DNA of 64,000 nt from Streptomyces nymphaeiformis (GTDB taxonomy: Bacteria; Actinomycetota; Actinomycetes; Streptomycetales; Streptomycetaceae): positions 248,001 to 312,000 of the forward strand of contig NZ_JACHJY010000010.1 in the NCBI RefSeq assembly GCF_014203895.1. Direction: 5' to 3'. Positions 61,789-64,000 of the stretch are shown here, in pieces (the first letter of the stretch is position 1; the number at the start of each line of letters is the position of its first letter). The notes under the pieces are model-generated. The model was not told the DNA's origin and did no database searches. It saw only the letters and a list, made by a program, of their open reading frames with translations. The position numbers and the translations under genes are program-made.

Positions 61789-63104
61789 TGCACCGACCGA
61801 TCGACGAACGCGGGTTCGGGGACGAGGGGGACGGGGCCGGGCGCGGCCCCGTCCCCCCGCCCTACCGGCCCCATCCGGCGCCCGGCGAGACCCCGGGACC
61901 CTGGACCGGCATCCCCGCCCCGCCCATCGGGCCCTGGGCCGACACCCAGGGCGCACCCGACCCGGGCAGGGTCGACCCGCGGGTCCTCGGCGCGCTCCTC
62001 GCCCGGCACGGCTGGCGGCGGCGCGGCGGTGCCGTCGGCCGCTACAGCCGCTGGACCCCGCCCGGCAGCGGCACCGGCACGAGCCTCCTCGTCCCGGAGA
62101 GCCGCGCCTTCCCCGACTGCGAGGACCTGCTCGGCGAGGCGCTCACCGCCCTCGCCCGCAGCGCCACGCCCTCCGCCCGCGAGGTCCTCACCGGCCTCTC
62201 CGTGCCCAGCGACGAGATCCGCTGGTGGCGGGACGTGCCCCCGGGCCCGGCCGGCACCGTCCCCTGGACCGTGCAGGAGCAGCTCAGATCCGCCGCCCGC
62301 CAGCTCCTCCTCGCCGGCGCCCTCGCCGTGCGCGGCCGGGCCGGCTACCACGGGGCCCGGCACCGCAGGGCCGCCCAGGCCTCCCTGGAGACCGTCGTCG
62401 TCGGCGCGGCGCCCGGCGGCCGCGGCCTGACCGCCTTCCTGCCCGTCGAACCGGGCCGCCCGATCGCCGTCCGGCTCTACCACGCGCTGTACGCGGCCCG
62501 CGAGGCCGTCGACTACCAGCGGGCCACCGGCGGCATGGAGGCCTTCGACGCCGCCGTCGAGGCGGGCGTCAGCCGCGAGCTCACGGAGGCGCTCGTCGCC
62601 CTCGTCCGGGGCACCGAGGGCGCCCGCGTCGCCCTGGAGTGGGCGCCGGCCGCCGGCGCGCCCGAGGGGTGCGCGGCCCGGCCCGAACCGGTCGAGTTCT
62701 CGCCCGGGGACCTGCCCGCGCTGCGGGAGGCGAGCGCCCGCTACCTGACCGACGAGCCCTCCGTGCCGGTCCGGCTCACCGGCGCCGTCGTCCGCATGCG
62801 CCGCTCCGGGCCGCGCGGCGAGGGGATCGTCCGGCTCCGGGTGCTCGGCGGCGCGGAGGTCCCGCACGTCCGGGTCGCCCTCGACGAGGAGGCGTACCGC
62901 ACGGCCGGCCACGCCCACCTCGTCGGCCTCCCGATCAGGGTCGTGGGCCGGCTGGAGAGCCGCGGCGGCTTCCGTCGCCTGACCGACGCCTCCGGGGTCG
63001 TCCCCGTCCAGGTCGACGAGACGGAACGGGACCGGCTGCTCAAGTCCCTCCACGAGAACCTCGACTTCTTCGAGGAGGCGTGCGGGCCGGACGAAGAGGA
63101 GTGA
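61788..63104 (+). CDS. Conserved hypothetical protein coupled to DUF4365 gene
   Basis: 438 aa. A Pro/Gly-rich N terminus (1-60) is followed by a region with RVDPRVLGALLARHGWRRRGG, YSRWTPPGSGTGTSLLVPE, DEIRWWRDVPPG and a beta-rich C-terminal part (VRLTGAVVRMRRSGP, VRVALDEEAYRTA, IRVVGRLESRGG) that looks like an OB or similar barrel. I recognise no named family. Its ATG shares a base with the DUF4365 stop (TGATG), and GGGAGGGA precedes it, so the two are made together. Confidence 0.75.
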   Translation: MHRPIDERGFGDEGDGAGRGPVPPPYRPHPAPGETPGPWTGIPAPPIGPWADTQGAPDPGRVDPRVLGALLARHGWRRRGGAVGRYSRWTPPGSGTGTSLLVPESRAFPDCEDLLGEALTALARSATPSAREVLTGLSVPSDEIRWWRDVPPGPAGTVPWTVQEQLRSAARQLLLAGALAVRGRAGYHGARHRRAAQASLETVVVGAAPGGRGLTAFLPVEPGRPIAVRLYHALYAAREAVDYQRATGGMEAFDAAVEAGVSRELTEALVALVRGTEGARVALEWAPAAGAPEGCAARPEPVEFSPGDLPALREASARYLTDEPSVPVRLTGAVVRMRRSGPRGEGIVRLRVLGGAEVPHVRVALDEEAYRTAGHAHLVGLPIRVVGRLESRGGFRRLTDASGVVPVQVDETERDRLLKSLHENLDFFEEACGPDEEE

Positions 63105-63177
63105 GGGCGCGCCGCCCGCGTGCCGGGGAAACCCTTTCGCGGGCGGCGCCGACCGCTCGGTAAGATCGGTGACGACG

Positions 63178-63228
63178 CGGCACCTCGTCTCTGCCGCGCG
63201 TCGCCGGCGCCGGCACCTCGTGTCTGCC
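63178..63228 (+). repeat. Direct repeat in the thrS leader
   Basis: Two 18-bp copies with one difference (63178-63195 and 63211-63228, consensus CGGCACCTCGT-TCTGCC), 33 bp apart, lie 25 nt before the thrS start. The first can also form a 6-bp hairpin GCGGCA/TGCCGC. TAAGAT at about 63161 is a probable -10, so the repeats would be in the mRNA leader. Confidence 0.65.
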
Positions 63229-63252
63229 TGCGCCCTTATGTATGGAGTACCC

Positions 63253-64000
63253 GTGTCTGATGTCCGTGTGACCGTCCAGTCCGCCTCGGAGGCAGAGGAG
63301 AGGGCGGTGAGCGCGGGCACCACCGCCGGCGCCCTGTTCGCCGACGACCGCACCGTCATCGCCGCCCGCGTGGGCGGCGAGCTGAAGGACCTGTCGTACG
63401 AGCTCCGCGACGGCGATGTCGTCGAGGGCGTCGAGATCTCCTCCCCGGACGGTCTCGACATCCTCCGCCACTCGACCGCGCACGTCATGGCCCAGGCCGT
63501 GCAGGAGCTCTTCCCCGAGGCCAAGCTGGGCATCGGCCCGCCGGTCCGGGACGGCTTCTACTACGACTTCGACGTCGAGAAGCCCTTCACTCCCGAGGAC
63601 CTCAAGGTCATCGAGAAGAAGATGCAGGAGATCCAGAAGCGCGGCCAGCGCTTCGCCCGCCGCGTGGTGACCGACGAGGCCGCCCGCGAGGAGCTGGCGG
63701 ACGAGCCGTACAAGCTGGAGCTCATCGGCATCAAGGGTTCCGCGTCGACCGACGACGGCGCGAACGTCGAGGTGGGCGGCGGCGAGCTGACCATCTACGA
63801 CAACCTCGACGCCAAGACCGGCGAGCTGTGCTGGAAGGACCTCTGCCGTGGTCCGCACCTGCCCACCACCCGGAACATCCCGGCGTTCAAGCTGATGCGC
63901 AACGCGGCCGCCTACTGGCGCGGCAGCGAGAAGAACCCGATGCTCCAGCGCATCTACGGCACCGCCTGGCCGTCGAAGGACGAGCTGAAGGCGCACCTCG
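63253..64000 (+). CDS. thrS: Threonine-tRNA ligase, N-terminal part (cut by window end)
   Basis: The first 249 codons are visible. About 1-62 is the TGS domain (VIAARVGGELKDLSYEL). About 63-240 is the editing (SAD) domain, with zinc/editing residues in LRHSTAHVMAQAVQELFPEA and LCWKDLCRGPHLPTTRNIPA. The class II core lies beyond 64000. It charges tRNA-Thr and removes mischarged Ser. The GTG at 63253 matches the family start; an ATG five codons earlier is in frame. Confidence 0.96.
   Translation, partial: MSDVRVTVQSASEAEERAVSAGTTAGALFADDRTVIAARVGGELKDLSYELRDGDVVEGVEISSPDGLDILRHSTAHVMAQAVQELFPEAKLGIGPPVRDGFYYDFDVEKPFTPEDLKVIEKKMQEIQKRGQRFARRVVTDEAAREELADEPYKLELIGIKGSASTDDGANVEVGGGELTIYDNLDAKTGELCWKDLCRGPHLPTTRNIPAFKLMRNAAAYWRGSEKNPMLQRIYGTAWPSKDELKAHL

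Noticed and set aside
63105..63252. T-box element before thrS
   Set aside because: No T-box sequence or specifier loop is seen; a direct repeat is present instead.

Overview
The window is chromosomal DNA of a Streptomyces species or very close relative. Coding DNA is very GC-rich with G/C at almost every third codon position. It carries the sporulation activator ssgB, CGNR and PGPGW families, ECF41-type sigma, a BluB-CobT fusion and many leaderless genes with TANNNT -10 boxes. From memory the order (pheST, argCJBDR, argH, metNIQ, cobL, cobT, cysG-like, ssgB, thrS) follows the core chromosome of S. coelicolor. I see no insertion sequence, prophage, CRISPR array or attachment site, so this is housekeeping core and not an island.

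Layout. 1-5.3 kb: tail of a probable sensor kinase, pheS-pheT, and a membrane-anchored PP2C/SpoIIE phosphatase. 5.6-16.5 kb: mostly single genes: TPR-type regulator, Nudix hydrolase, 3-hydroxyacyl-CoA dehydrogenase, secreted GHL10-like protein, DUF1918, a divergent EamA exporter/MocR pair, GNAT, degenerate histidine phosphatase, RsmC-like methyltransferase, VOC protein and an ECF41-like sigma factor. 16.6-28.2 kb: arginine biosynthesis, with argG on the minus strand, argCJBDR as a tightly overlapping plus-strand operon, and argH 2.9 kb further on behind three unrelated minus-strand genes. The argG, argC and argH promoters share one architecture: 17-bp spacer and an ARG-box-like palindrome over the core, fitting repression by the ArgR encoded in the cluster.

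28.2-35.1 kb: HAD-like protein, TetR-MFS efflux operon with a clear operator, PlsC acyltransferase, Tat-exported glycerophosphodiesterase, small ECF sigma, GNAT and two small membrane proteins. 35.3-38.4 kb: methionine uptake metN-metI-metQ behind a 28-codon Cys-ending leader peptide. 39.2-45.8 kb: corrinoid/siroheme genes cobL, a BluB-CobT fusion with a very long disordered N terminus, and a CysG-like enzyme, with an unexplained hairpin of about 100 nt between the last two. 45.8-50.0 kb: TrmH-type methyltransferase, Ser/Thr kinase, small membrane peptide, aminoglycoside-phosphotransferase-like kinase and zinc-ribbon protein.

50.07-50.65 kb: minus-strand tRNA operon Gly(GCC)-Cys(GCA)-Val(GAC)x4. 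50.9-52.8 kb: pabB-pabC folate genes. 52.9-56.9 kb: GNAT-GNAT protein, DsbA-like protein, small membrane proteins, CGNR regulator, ssgB and a PGPGW protein. Two near-identical tRNA-Val(CAC) genes (56.9 and 60.2 kb) bracket a very large membrane protein and an SRPBCC protein. The end holds a DEDDh exonuclease, a translationally coupled DUF4365 nuclease-fold/partner pair, and the first 249 codons of thrS.
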